Positions 1 to 5,163 of a DNA stretch of 6,008 bases are shown piece by piece. The stretch covers positions 1 to 6,008 of the forward strand of contig JAEXJH010000169.1 in NCBI GenBank assembly GCA_023445955.1, written 5' to 3'. The notes under the pieces are model-generated. The model was not told the DNA's origin. It ran no database searches and worked only from the letters and a program-made list of their open reading frames with translations. Position 1 is the first letter of the stretch, and each line of letters begins with the position of its first letter. Made by a program: the position numbers and the translations under genes. The stretch comes from Pseudomonadota bacterium (GTDB lineage Bacteria > Pseudomonadota > Alphaproteobacteria > Caulobacterales > Caulobacteraceae).

Positions 1-344
1 TCTTGGCCTGTAGTGGCCCGCCCTCTTCGACCGCTGGGGTTCTCCGGAAACGGAGATTCCCGGGTCCCGGTAAGGCCTCAACAGGGCCACCCGACGGGAC
101 GCTGATGGAAAACGGTTACGCGGAGCGCTTGGGCTTCGTCGAAACGGTATTTCTACTTCCAAACTCCGGACGCTGTCCGGCGCTCCGCATCCCTTTCCAT
201 CCCTTCAGCGGGAAACCGCATGAAGTGCGAACGCGCGTGTCGAAGGCACTGGCGCTGGGAAGCCATTGCCCGCACACTCGTTCAAACGGTCGTTCAGCGA
301 TCGAGTAGCCAAGCGCGAGCAACAGCGCGGGAGGAGTGAGAGAG
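1..344. other. Noncoding region upstream of the transporter gene
   Basis: This stretch holds no gene I can support. An open frame at 3-308 begins with TTG, has no ribosome binding site in view, and encodes a composition rich in Pro, Arg, Ser and Gly with no recognisable domain. GC content looks lower here than in the neighbouring genes. Bases 13-210 contain several nested inverted repeats, described separately as a possible RNA. Bases 211-328 show nothing I can name. The last bases carry the transporter's ribosome binding site at 329-336. I saw no convincing sigma-70 promoter for the transporter. Because the window begins at base 1, part of whatever lies here may be cut off. Confidence 0.6.
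13..210 (+). ncRNA. Candidate structured RNA or leader, family not recognised
   Basis: Several complementary segments could form a branched RNA. Bases 36-61 make a hairpin whose upper stem, 41-46 with 51-56, is perfect and closes a GAAA loop. A GNRA loop is only read on the plus strand, which favours that strand. Bases 13-19 (GTGGCCC) match 84-90 (GGGCCAC). A second rod combines 100-105 with 205-210, 106-111 with 194-199 (TGGAAA/TTTCCA) and the 9-base pair GCGGAGCGC at 120-128 with GCGCTCCGC at 180-188, giving about 21 pairs. Bases 166-171 and 175-180 form another hairpin inside it. Some pairings are mutually exclusive, for example 64-69 with 95-100. It could be a small RNA (a rod-like RNA of the 6S type was considered but not established), a 5' leader of the transporter mRNA, or chance complementarity in GC-rich DNA. 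The boundaries are guesses. Confidence 0.3.
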
Positions 345-1742
345 ATGACGGACCGACGCTCTTCATGGTCGTTGGCGGCCTACGCCTCGCCCAACATCCC
401 GATCGCGGCCCTGGGCCTGCCGCTGGTGGTCTACCTGCCCGAGTTCTACGTCAGCACCATCGGGCTGTCGCTGGCGGCCGTCGGCGCGGCGTTCCTGTTC
501 GTGCGGTTGATCGACATCAGCCTGGATCCGTTCCTGGGCGGGGTCATGGACCGCACGCGGACCAAGCTGGGCCGGTTCCGGCCCTGGCTGCTGGGCGGCA
601 TGCCGGTCGTCGGAATCGGCGCCCTGGCCCTGTTCATGGGGCAGCCCGGTGTCAGCGCCCTCTATCTCTGGGGCTGGCTGCTGGTCACCTATGCCGGCTA
701 CTCGATGGTGGTGCTGTCGCACACAGCCTGGGGCGGGGTGCTGTCCAGCGACTACCAGCAACGCTCGCGCGTCTACGGCTGGTGGCAGGCCGGCAATGTC
801 GTCGGCATGATCCTCGTTCTGTGCCTGCCGCCGCTGCTGGTCGGCGTCTTCAAGACCAGTCACGCGGAAGGCGTTCGCGCCATGGGCTGGTTCATCATCG
901 CCCTGCTGCCAATCACGATCCTGGCGGCCGTGCGCTTCGTGGGCGAACCGGCCGCGCCGACCGTGCGGCACGAGGCCGGCCTCAAGCAGTACCTGGCGCT
1001 GCTAGGGCGTCCGTCGGTGCGGATGCTGCTGTTCGCCGATCTCCTGATGGGTCTGGCGCCAGGCATCGCCGGGGCGCTGTTCCTGTTCTTCTTCGAGCGC
1101 ATCAAGCAGTTCGACAAGACTCAGTCGGGCGTGCTGCTGCTGGTCTATTTCGTGGCCGCCCTGGTCAGCGCTCCGATCTGGCCGATGCTGGCCAAGCGCA
1201 TCGGCAAGCACCGCGCCCTGTCGGTCGCCGGCGTCATCTACGCCTTCGTCCAGGTCGCCGCCGTCTTTACGCCGGTGGGCAATTCGGGGATCGGCACGAT
1301 CATCCTGATCCTGGCCGGCATCCCCTACACCGCCGCGCCTGTGCTGGTGCGGGCGATGATGGCCGACATCGGCGACGAGGAGCGGCTGACCAGCGGCGTC
1401 GACCGCACCGGCCTGCTCTACGCCATCCTCACAGGCACGGTGAAGCTGGGCTACGCCCTGGCGATCGGGGCCTTCCCGGTGCTGCAGTGGATGGGTTTCG
1501 ACCCCAAGGTCCCGACCGTCTCGGGCGACAACGCGCTGATCGCCATGTACGCCGTGGTGCCGGCGGTGATGGGACTGGTGGTCGCCGCCATCATGTTGCG
1601 CTATCCGCTGGATGCGACCCGTGTCGCCGAGATTCAGCGCCAGCTCACGGCGCGGGACGCGGCTCAAGGGAACGCCCCCGCAGCGGAGCCGGAACCGAAT
1701 GTCCTCCCCGAGCAAGTCCCCGCCCCTGGCCCCGCCGGCTGA
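345..1742 (+). CDS. MFS sugar:cation symporter of the GPH (MelB-like) family
   Basis: This is an inner-membrane transporter of 465 residues with about 12 hydrophobic segments, as usual for the glycoside-pentoside-hexuronide:cation symporter family. The family moves sugars or glycosides together with H+, Na+ or Li+. The clearest signature is RLIDISLDP around residue 54, followed by G-x(3)-DRTRTKLGRFRPW. Arg54, Asp57 and Asp61 line up by spacing with Arg52, Asp55 and Asp59 of E. coli MelB, where the two aspartates bind the cation. The second half has the family-type ADIGDEE stretch (340-346), and RYPLD (419-423) ends the last membrane helix. The tail after about 425 is Ala/Pro/Glu-rich and probably cytoplasmic. 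ATG at 345 is preferred over the in-frame GTG at 336, because GGGAGGAG at 329-336 lies at normal distance from the ATG but overlaps the GTG. The substrate cannot be told from sequence, and no sugar-degrading gene is in view. The last 44 bases overlap mazG. Confidence 0.9.
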   Translation: MTDRRSSWSLAAYASPNIPIAALGLPLVVYLPEFYVSTIGLSLAAVGAAFLFVRLIDISLDPFLGGVMDRTRTKLGRFRPWLLGGMPVVGIGALALFMGQPGVSALYLWGWLLVTYAGYSMVVLSHTAWGGVLSSDYQQRSRVYGWWQAGNVVGMILVLCLPPLLVGVFKTSHAEGVRAMGWFIIALLPITILAAVRFVGEPAAPTVRHEAGLKQYLALLGRPSVRMLLFADLLMGLAPGIAGALFLFFFERIKQFDKTQSGVLLLVYFVAALVSAPIWPMLAKRIGKHRALSVAGVIYAFVQVAAVFTPVGNSGIGTIILILAGIPYTAAPVLVRAMMADIGDEERLTSGVDRTGLLYAILTGTVKLGYALAIGAFPVLQWMGFDPKVPTVSGDNALIAMYAVVPAVMGLVVAAIMLRYPLDATRVAEIQRQLTARDAAQGNAPAAEPEPNVLPEQVPAPGPAG

Positions 1743-2532
1743 GGATCAGCATCCGCTGTTTCGCCTGGTCGAGATCATGGCCAAGCTGCGCGATCCGAAC
1801 GGCGGCTGCCCGTGGGACCTGGAGCAGACCTTCGCGACGATCGCGCCCTATACGGTCGAGGAGGCCTACGAGGTCGCCGACGCCATCGAACGCAACGACC
1901 TGCCGGAGCTGCGCGACGAGTTGGGCGATCTGCTGCTGCAGGTGGTCTTCCACTCGCGGATGGCCGAGGAACAGGGCGCGTTCGACCTGAAGGACGTGGC
2001 TGCGGCGATTTCGGACAAGATGATCCGCCGCCATCCGCACGTGTTCGGCGACCACGCCTATGACGACCTCTCGGCCCAGGTCGCCGACTGGGAGGAGCTG
2101 AAGGCCCAAGAGCGCAAGGCCAAGGCCAAGACCGGGGTGCTGGATGACGTGCCGACCGGTCTCCCCGCCCTCACCCGCGCCGTCAAGCTGACCAAGCGCG
2201 CCGCCCGTGTCGGCTTCGACTGGCCCTCGGCCCGCGAGGTGCTGGACAAGCTGCGCGAGGAGACCGCCGAGATCGAGGTCGAGATCGAGGCCGGCGACAT
2301 GGCCAAGGCCCGCGAGGAGCTGGGCGACATCTTGTTCGTCTGCGCCAACCTGGCCCGCAAGCTGGACGTCGACCCCGAAGACGCCCTGCGCGCCACCAAC
2401 GCCAAGTTCGTCCGCCGCTTCGGCTTCGTCGAGGCGGGGCTGGCCGAGCGCGGCAAGACGCCCGACCAGTCTGATCTCGCCGAGATGGACGCGCTGTGGA
2501 ACGACGCCAAGGCGGCGGAGAAGAAGGCCTAG
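1699..2532 (+). CDS. mazG: Nucleoside triphosphate pyrophosphohydrolase MazG
   Basis: MazG hydrolyses (d)NTPs to the monophosphate and pyrophosphate. It cleans up non-canonical nucleotides and, in E. coli, is linked to the stringent response and the MazEF system. The 277-residue protein is close to the E. coli length and has the expected two tandem MazG domains. Domain 1 shows CPWD near residue 37, the metal-binding EExxE at Glu54, Glu55 and Glu58, and ELGD with Glu74 and Asp77. Domain 2 repeats the pattern with Glu187, Glu188 and Glu191, then Glu207 and Asp210, and ends in KFVRRF (236-241), the conserved C-terminal motif. In E. coli the C-terminal domain carries the activity, and here both motif sets look intact. 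ATG at 1699 is chosen because GGAG at 1685-1688 precedes it at normal spacing; an in-frame ATG at 1612 would add 29 low-complexity residues read from transporter DNA. The start lies inside the transporter gene, so coupled translation is likely. Confidence 0.93.
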   Translation: MSSPSKSPPLAPPAEDQHPLFRLVEIMAKLRDPNGGCPWDLEQTFATIAPYTVEEAYEVADAIERNDLPELRDELGDLLLQVVFHSRMAEEQGAFDLKDVAAAISDKMIRRHPHVFGDHAYDDLSAQVADWEELKAQERKAKAKTGVLDDVPTGLPALTRAVKLTKRAARVGFDWPSAREVLDKLREETAEIEVEIEAGDMAKAREELGDILFVCANLARKLDVDPEDALRATNAKFVRRFGFVEAGLAERGKTPDQSDLAEMDALWNDAKAAEKKA

Positions 2533-3866
2533 TCCACCGTCCCGACGAGAGCGCCGGGATACTGGCGCTCAAACCGGCCCAGCGCCTGGCTGTCCAGCCG
2601 AGTGACGATCGTGACGTCGCCGTCCGGACCGTCATAGCGGCTCAGCACCCGGCCGTTGCGGTAGATCCAGGCGATGGCCTGGCCGTCCTGGGCCTTCAGC
2701 TGGATCTCGACCGGCGGGCTGTCGTCGATCAGGCCGCTGATCCGGCGCAGCAGGGCTTCGCAGCCCTCGCCGGTGACGGCCGAGACCGCCGAGGCTTCCT
2801 TGCGACGGGCATGGCCCTCGACGACCTCGCGATCGTCTTCGGCCAGCAGGTCGATCTTGTTCCAGACCTCGACGACGGTCTTGCCCTCGTCGAAGGTTAC
2901 GCCCAGCTCGGCCAGCACGCTCTCGACGTCGCGGGCTTGCGCCTCGCTGTCGGGATTGGCGACGTCACGGACGTGCAGGACCACGTCGGCCTCCTGCACC
3001 TCCTCGAGGGTGGCGCGGAAGGCCTCGACCAGCTCGTGCGGCAGGTCGGAGATGAAGCCGACGGTGTCGGACATGATCGCCGGCCGCCCGTCGGGCAGCT
3101 TCACGGTGCGCAAAGTGGGGTCCAGGGTCGCGAACAGCATGTCCTTAGCCAGGACCTCGGCTTCGGTCAGGCGGTTGAACAGCGTGGACTTGCCGGCGTT
3201 GGTGTAGCCGACCAGAGCGACCGTCGGATACGGCACCTTCTTGCGGGCGCTGCGGTGCAGGGTCCGCGTGCGGCGCACCTCCTCAAGCTCCTTCTTGAGC
3301 TTGAGGATGTTGTCGCGGATCAGGCGGCGGTCCAGTTCGATCTGGGTTTCGCCGGGACCGCCGGTATTGCCGGTGCCGCCGCGTTGCCGCTCAAGGTGGG
3401 TCCAGGTGCGGACGAGACGCGAGCGCTCGTATTCGAGCCTGGCCAGCTCGACCTGCAGCCGGCCTTCACGGGTCCGGGCGCGGCGGGCGAAGATCTCGAG
3501 GATCAGCCCGGTGCGGTCCACGACCTTGACCTTCAGCGCCTTCTCGAGATTGCGCTGCTGGATGGGCGTGAGCTGGTCGTCGAAGACGGCGACGTCGATG
3601 TGCTCGACCTCGCAGATGGCCGCGAACTCCTCGACCTTGCCTTTGCCGAACAAGGTCGCAGGGGTGACGGCGCGCAGCGGCGCGATCATCGTCTCGACGA
3701 CTTCGAGATCAAGCGCGATGGCGAGGCCGACGGCTTCCTCGAGCCGGGCATTGGGATCCCGGGCCTCGAGGGCCGCCTGGCCGCGCAACTGCCGCGCCGG
3801 ATGGATGACAAGCGCCTTCAGGATCGGCGCGGCGTGGTCAATCGACCTGGATGTAGACTTGGACAA
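2529..3866 (-). CDS. hflX: Ribosome-associated GTPase HflX
   Basis: HflX is a cytoplasmic GTPase that binds the 50S subunit and splits stalled ribosomes, notably under heat stress. The 445-residue protein has the full family layout. An N-terminal HflX-specific domain runs to about residue 200, with the glycine-rich GGPGETQIE loop at 169-177 and a Lys/Arg-rich helical stretch before the G domain. The G domain has G1 GYTNAGKS (220-227), a G2 threonine near 248, G3 DTVG (267-270), G4 NKID (336-339) and G5 SAVTGEG (362-368). A short C-terminal domain covers about 385-445. The predicted start is TTG at 3866, 11 bases after the hfq stop. No ATG or GTG is available before the conserved part, and only a weak GAG precedes the TTG, so translation probably depends on hfq. 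The stop overlaps that of mazG within CTAG. The family call is secure; the exact start is less so. Confidence 0.93.
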   Translation of the reverse strand: MSKSTSRSIDHAAPILKALVIHPARQLRGQAALEARDPNARLEEAVGLAIALDLEVVETMIAPLRAVTPATLFGKGKVEEFAAICEVEHIDVAVFDDQLTPIQQRNLEKALKVKVVDRTGLILEIFARRARTREGRLQVELARLEYERSRLVRTWTHLERQRGGTGNTGGPGETQIELDRRLIRDNILKLKKELEEVRRTRTLHRSARKKVPYPTVALVGYTNAGKSTLFNRLTEAEVLAKDMLFATLDPTLRTVKLPDGRPAIMSDTVGFISDLPHELVEAFRATLEEVQEADVVLHVRDVANPDSEAQARDVESVLAELGVTFDEGKTVVEVWNKIDLLAEDDREVVEGHARRKEASAVSAVTGEGCEALLRRISGLIDDSPPVEIQLKAQDGQAIAWIYRNGRVLSRYDGPDGDVTIVTRLDSQALGRFERQYPGALVGTVD

Positions 3867-3877
3867 GTAGTCTCGGA

Positions 3878-4126
3878 TCAGTCGTCGGAGTCGGCGCTGG
3901 GCTCATAGAGCTGAACAGGCTGAGCCGGCATGATGGTGGAAATGGCGTGCTTGTAGACCAGTTGCGACTGGCCATCGCGACGCAGGAGGACGCAGAAATT
4001 GTCGAACCAGCTGACCACGCCTTGCAGCTTCACGCCGTTGACGAGGAAAATGGTGAGCGGCGTCTTCGACTTGCGCACGCTGTTCAGGAAGGTGTCCTGA
4101 AGGTTTTGCTTCTTCTCGGCAGACAT
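3878..4126 (-). CDS. hfq: RNA chaperone Hfq
   Basis: Hfq is a ring-shaped hexamer of the Sm family that binds small RNAs and mRNAs and promotes their pairing, which controls translation and RNA decay. The 82-residue product contains the whole Sm core. It has the N-terminal LQDTFLN segment with Gln10 and Asp11 (E. coli Gln8/Asp9), the LVNGVKLQG strand, Phe44 (E. coli Phe42), and the Sm2 motif YKHAIST with Tyr58, Lys59 and His60 that forms the proximal U-binding pocket. Arg18 and Lys19 replace part of the E. coli arginine rim patch. The C-terminal tail is far shorter than in E. coli and ends in the acidic SADSDD. Acidic tips of this kind are known to fold back on the rim and restrain RNA binding. 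ATG at 4126 is preceded by AGGGG at 4136-4140 with normal spacing. The gene has its own 157-base leader region and is followed closely by hflX. Confidence 0.97.
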   Translation of the reverse strand: MSAEKKQNLQDTFLNSVRKSKTPLTIFLVNGVKLQGVVSWFDNFCVLLRRDGQSQLVYKHAISTIMPAQPVQLYEPSADSDD

Positions 4127-4152
4127 ACGGGGGTTCCCCTCTCGTTGTTATC

Positions 4153-4171
4153 GGAGGGCAACACGCCCCCC
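4153..4171 (-). promoter_or_regulatory. Hairpin in the hfq leader
   Basis: In the hfq mRNA GGGGGGC (4171-4165) pairs with GCCCTCC (4159-4153) over 7 pairs, one of them G-U, around the loop GTGTT. It ends 26 bases before the hfq ATG. The CCCCC at 4133-4129, next to the start codon, could instead pair with the six-G run or with the GGGG of the Shine-Dalgarno site, so two competing folds are possible. A role in hfq control is inference; hfq of E. coli is known to limit its own translation through leader binding. Confidence 0.45.
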
Positions 4172-4187
4172 ACACAAACAAGGCCAT

Positions 4188-4216
4188 GCTAGATGATTTT
4201 TCGCTGAAAGCGACAA
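4188..4216 (-). promoter_or_regulatory. Weak candidate promoter for hfq-hflX
   Basis: On the minus strand TTGTCG (4216-4211) resembles the housekeeping -35 element TTGACG of Caulobacter. After exactly 17 bases comes TCTAGC (4193-4188), a poor -10 element that matches three of six bases of TATAAT. Transcription would start near 4181 and give a leader of about 55 bases. Only the -35 match and the spacing support this. Confidence 0.3.
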
Positions 4217-4230
4217 GCTCGCAGCGAAAA
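4198..4230. repeat. Perfect 9-base inverted repeat upstream of hfq
   Basis: TTTTCGCTG at 4198-4206 and CAGCGAAAA at 4222-4230 are exact reverse complements separated by 15 bases. On the minus strand no T run follows the second arm, so it does not look like a terminator for the aminotransferase gene. Its spacer contains the possible -35 element of hfq, which would suit an operator. It could instead form an RNA hairpin in read-through transcripts. It does not match the LexA or CtrA sites I know for Caulobacter. Confidence 0.5.
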
Positions 4231-4255
4231 TTTCCGCAAAGCCGCGCGGCGGAAA
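4227..4255 (-). terminator. Candidate intrinsic terminator after the aminotransferase gene
   Basis: On the minus strand TTTCCGC (4255-4249) and GCGGAAA (4237-4231) form a 7-pair stem around an 11-base GC-rich loop, followed by TTTT (4230-4227). It begins 29 bases after the aminotransferase stop codon. The stem is short and the T run only four bases, so read-through into hfq is quite possible and it may act as a partial attenuator. A chance hairpin is the alternative. Confidence 0.45.
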
Positions 4256-4283
4256 GACGCCTTCGCCGGATATTGCTCCGATC

Positions 4284-5147
4284 TCAGACGGCTTTCTGAC
4301 GCGCTCGCTCGATATAGGAACGCCGCAGGCCGATCGCCACCGGCCCAGGCTTGCCGTCGCCCAGCTTGACCCCGTCGACCTCGATGATCGCCGTCACCAG
4401 CGAGCCGGCGCCGGTGATGAAGGCTTCCTTGGCGGCTTGCGCCTCGGCGATCGTGAAAGGCTTTTCACTGAACGGCAGGCCGGTCTCGCGCACCACTTCC
4501 AGCAAGGTCGAGCGGGTGACGCCGCGCAGGATGTTGGCCTGGGTGTCGCGGGTCCGCAGCGTGCCCTCGGCGTCGATGATCCAGGCGTTGGACGAGGCGC
4601 CTTCGGTCACCAGGCCCATGTCGTCGACGAACCAGGCCTCCAGCGCGCCGCGCTCACGCGCCGCCTGCTTGGCCAGCGTATTTGGCAGCAGACCGATCGA
4701 CTTGATGTCGCAGCGGCCCCAGCGGTTCTCCGGGACCGAGATCACCGACGCGCCCTTGGCGGCCTTGGCCTCGCTGGCGGCGCGGTCCAGCGACTTGGCG
4801 GTGATGACGATCGACGGCGGCACGGCAGGGCTCGGGAAGGCATGGTCGCGCTTGGCGACGCCACGGGTGACCTGCAGGTAGCAGAGCCCTTCCTTGACCT
4901 TGTTGCGGCGCACGGCCTCGCGCAGGACCAGCAGCAGCGCCGCCTGGCTCATCGGATGGGCGATGCGCAGCTCGTCCAGGCTGCGCCACAGGCGCGTGAA
5001 ATGCCCCTCGGCGTCCGCCAGCTTGCCGTCGAACACGGCCCAGACCTCGTAGACGCCGTCCGCCAGCTGGTAGCCGCGATCCTCGATATGCACGGCGGCC
5101 TCGCCGTGACGCACGAAGCGGCCGTTCACATAGGCGAAACGCGACAT
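4284..5147 (-). CDS. D-amino acid aminotransferase (D-alanine aminotransferase type, PLP class IV)
   Basis: This enzyme transfers the amino group between D-amino acids and 2-oxo acids, classically D-alanine plus 2-oxoglutarate to pyruvate plus D-glutamate, feeding peptidoglycan precursors. The 287-residue length is typical of fold-type IV aminotransferases. The PLP lysine is Lys149 in CDIKSIGLLPN, and TEGASSN (181-187) is the conserved cofactor-contact segment. RGVAKRDHAFP places Arg100 and His102 where the Bacillus D-amino acid aminotransferase has Arg98 and His100, the residues that hold the substrate carboxylate. Tyr33 matches its Tyr31. These residues favour the D-enzyme over branched-chain aminotransferase or aminodeoxychorismate lyase, which share the fold. 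The start ATG at 5147 follows the ntrX TAG with no gap, and the ribosome binding site lies within the last ntrX codons. A terminator-like hairpin follows the gene. The name dat would fit, but I leave the symbol open because the reaction is inferred. Confidence 0.88.
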   Translation of the reverse strand: MSRFAYVNGRFVRHGEAAVHIEDRGYQLADGVYEVWAVFDGKLADAEGHFTRLWRSLDELRIAHPMSQAALLLVLREAVRRNKVKEGLCYLQVTRGVAKRDHAFPSPAVPPSIVITAKSLDRAASEAKAAKGASVISVPENRWGRCDIKSIGLLPNTLAKQAARERGALEAWFVDDMGLVTEGASSNAWIIDAEGTLRTRDTQANILRGVTRSTLLEVVRETGLPFSEKPFTIAEAQAAKEAFITGAGSLVTAIIEVDGVKLGDGKPGPVAIGLRRSYIERARQKAV

Positions 5148-5163
5148 CTACTCTTCCTCTTCC
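5148..5163 (-). promoter_or_regulatory. Ribosome binding site embedded in the ntrX end, TAGATG junction
   Basis: Reading the minus strand, the last ntrX codons GAA GAG GAA GAG are followed by TAG and at once by the ATG of the aminotransferase gene. AGGA within these glutamate codons sits about 8 bases before the ATG, normal for a Shine-Dalgarno site. The acidic protein end and the next gene's translation signal therefore use the same bases. Termination and reinitiation by the same ribosome is likely but inferred. Confidence 0.7.

Noticed and set aside
129..157. Possible promoter TTGGGC, 17 bases, TCTACT for the transporter
   Set aside because: Both elements match the consensus poorly and the site lies inside the proposed RNA structure, so I do not list it.
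1..200. tmRNA, SRP RNA, RNase P RNA, group I intron or tRNA at the left end
   Set aside because: None of the conserved sequence blocks I know for these RNAs is present, and there is no T-loop or tag-coding sequence.
110..290. Three copies of AAACGGT (110-116 offset by one, 142-148, 284-290) as operator half-sites
   Set aside because: The spacing is irregular, there is no symmetry, and a 7-base word recurring three times is weak evidence.
3..308. Open frame of 101 codons on the plus strand
   Set aside because: It starts with TTG at the window edge, has no domain or typical codon pattern, and overlaps the structured noncoding region.
336..344. GTG start for the transporter at 336
   Set aside because: It overlaps the GGGAGGAG ribosome binding site that serves the ATG at 345.
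1612..1698. Longer MazG start at ATG 1612
   Set aside because: The 29 extra residues are Arg/Ser-rich, unlike MazG N-termini, and the ATG at 1699 has its own GGAG at good spacing.
266..1990. 574-codon plus-strand frame over the transporter gene
   Set aside because: The product is Arg/Gly/Ala-rich low-complexity sequence, as expected for the shifted frame of a GC-rich gene; the transporter frame has clear membrane helices and family motifs.
2496..3908. 470-codon plus-strand frame opposite hflX
   Set aside because: It is the complement of a gene with all five G motifs and shows no recognisable domain of its own.
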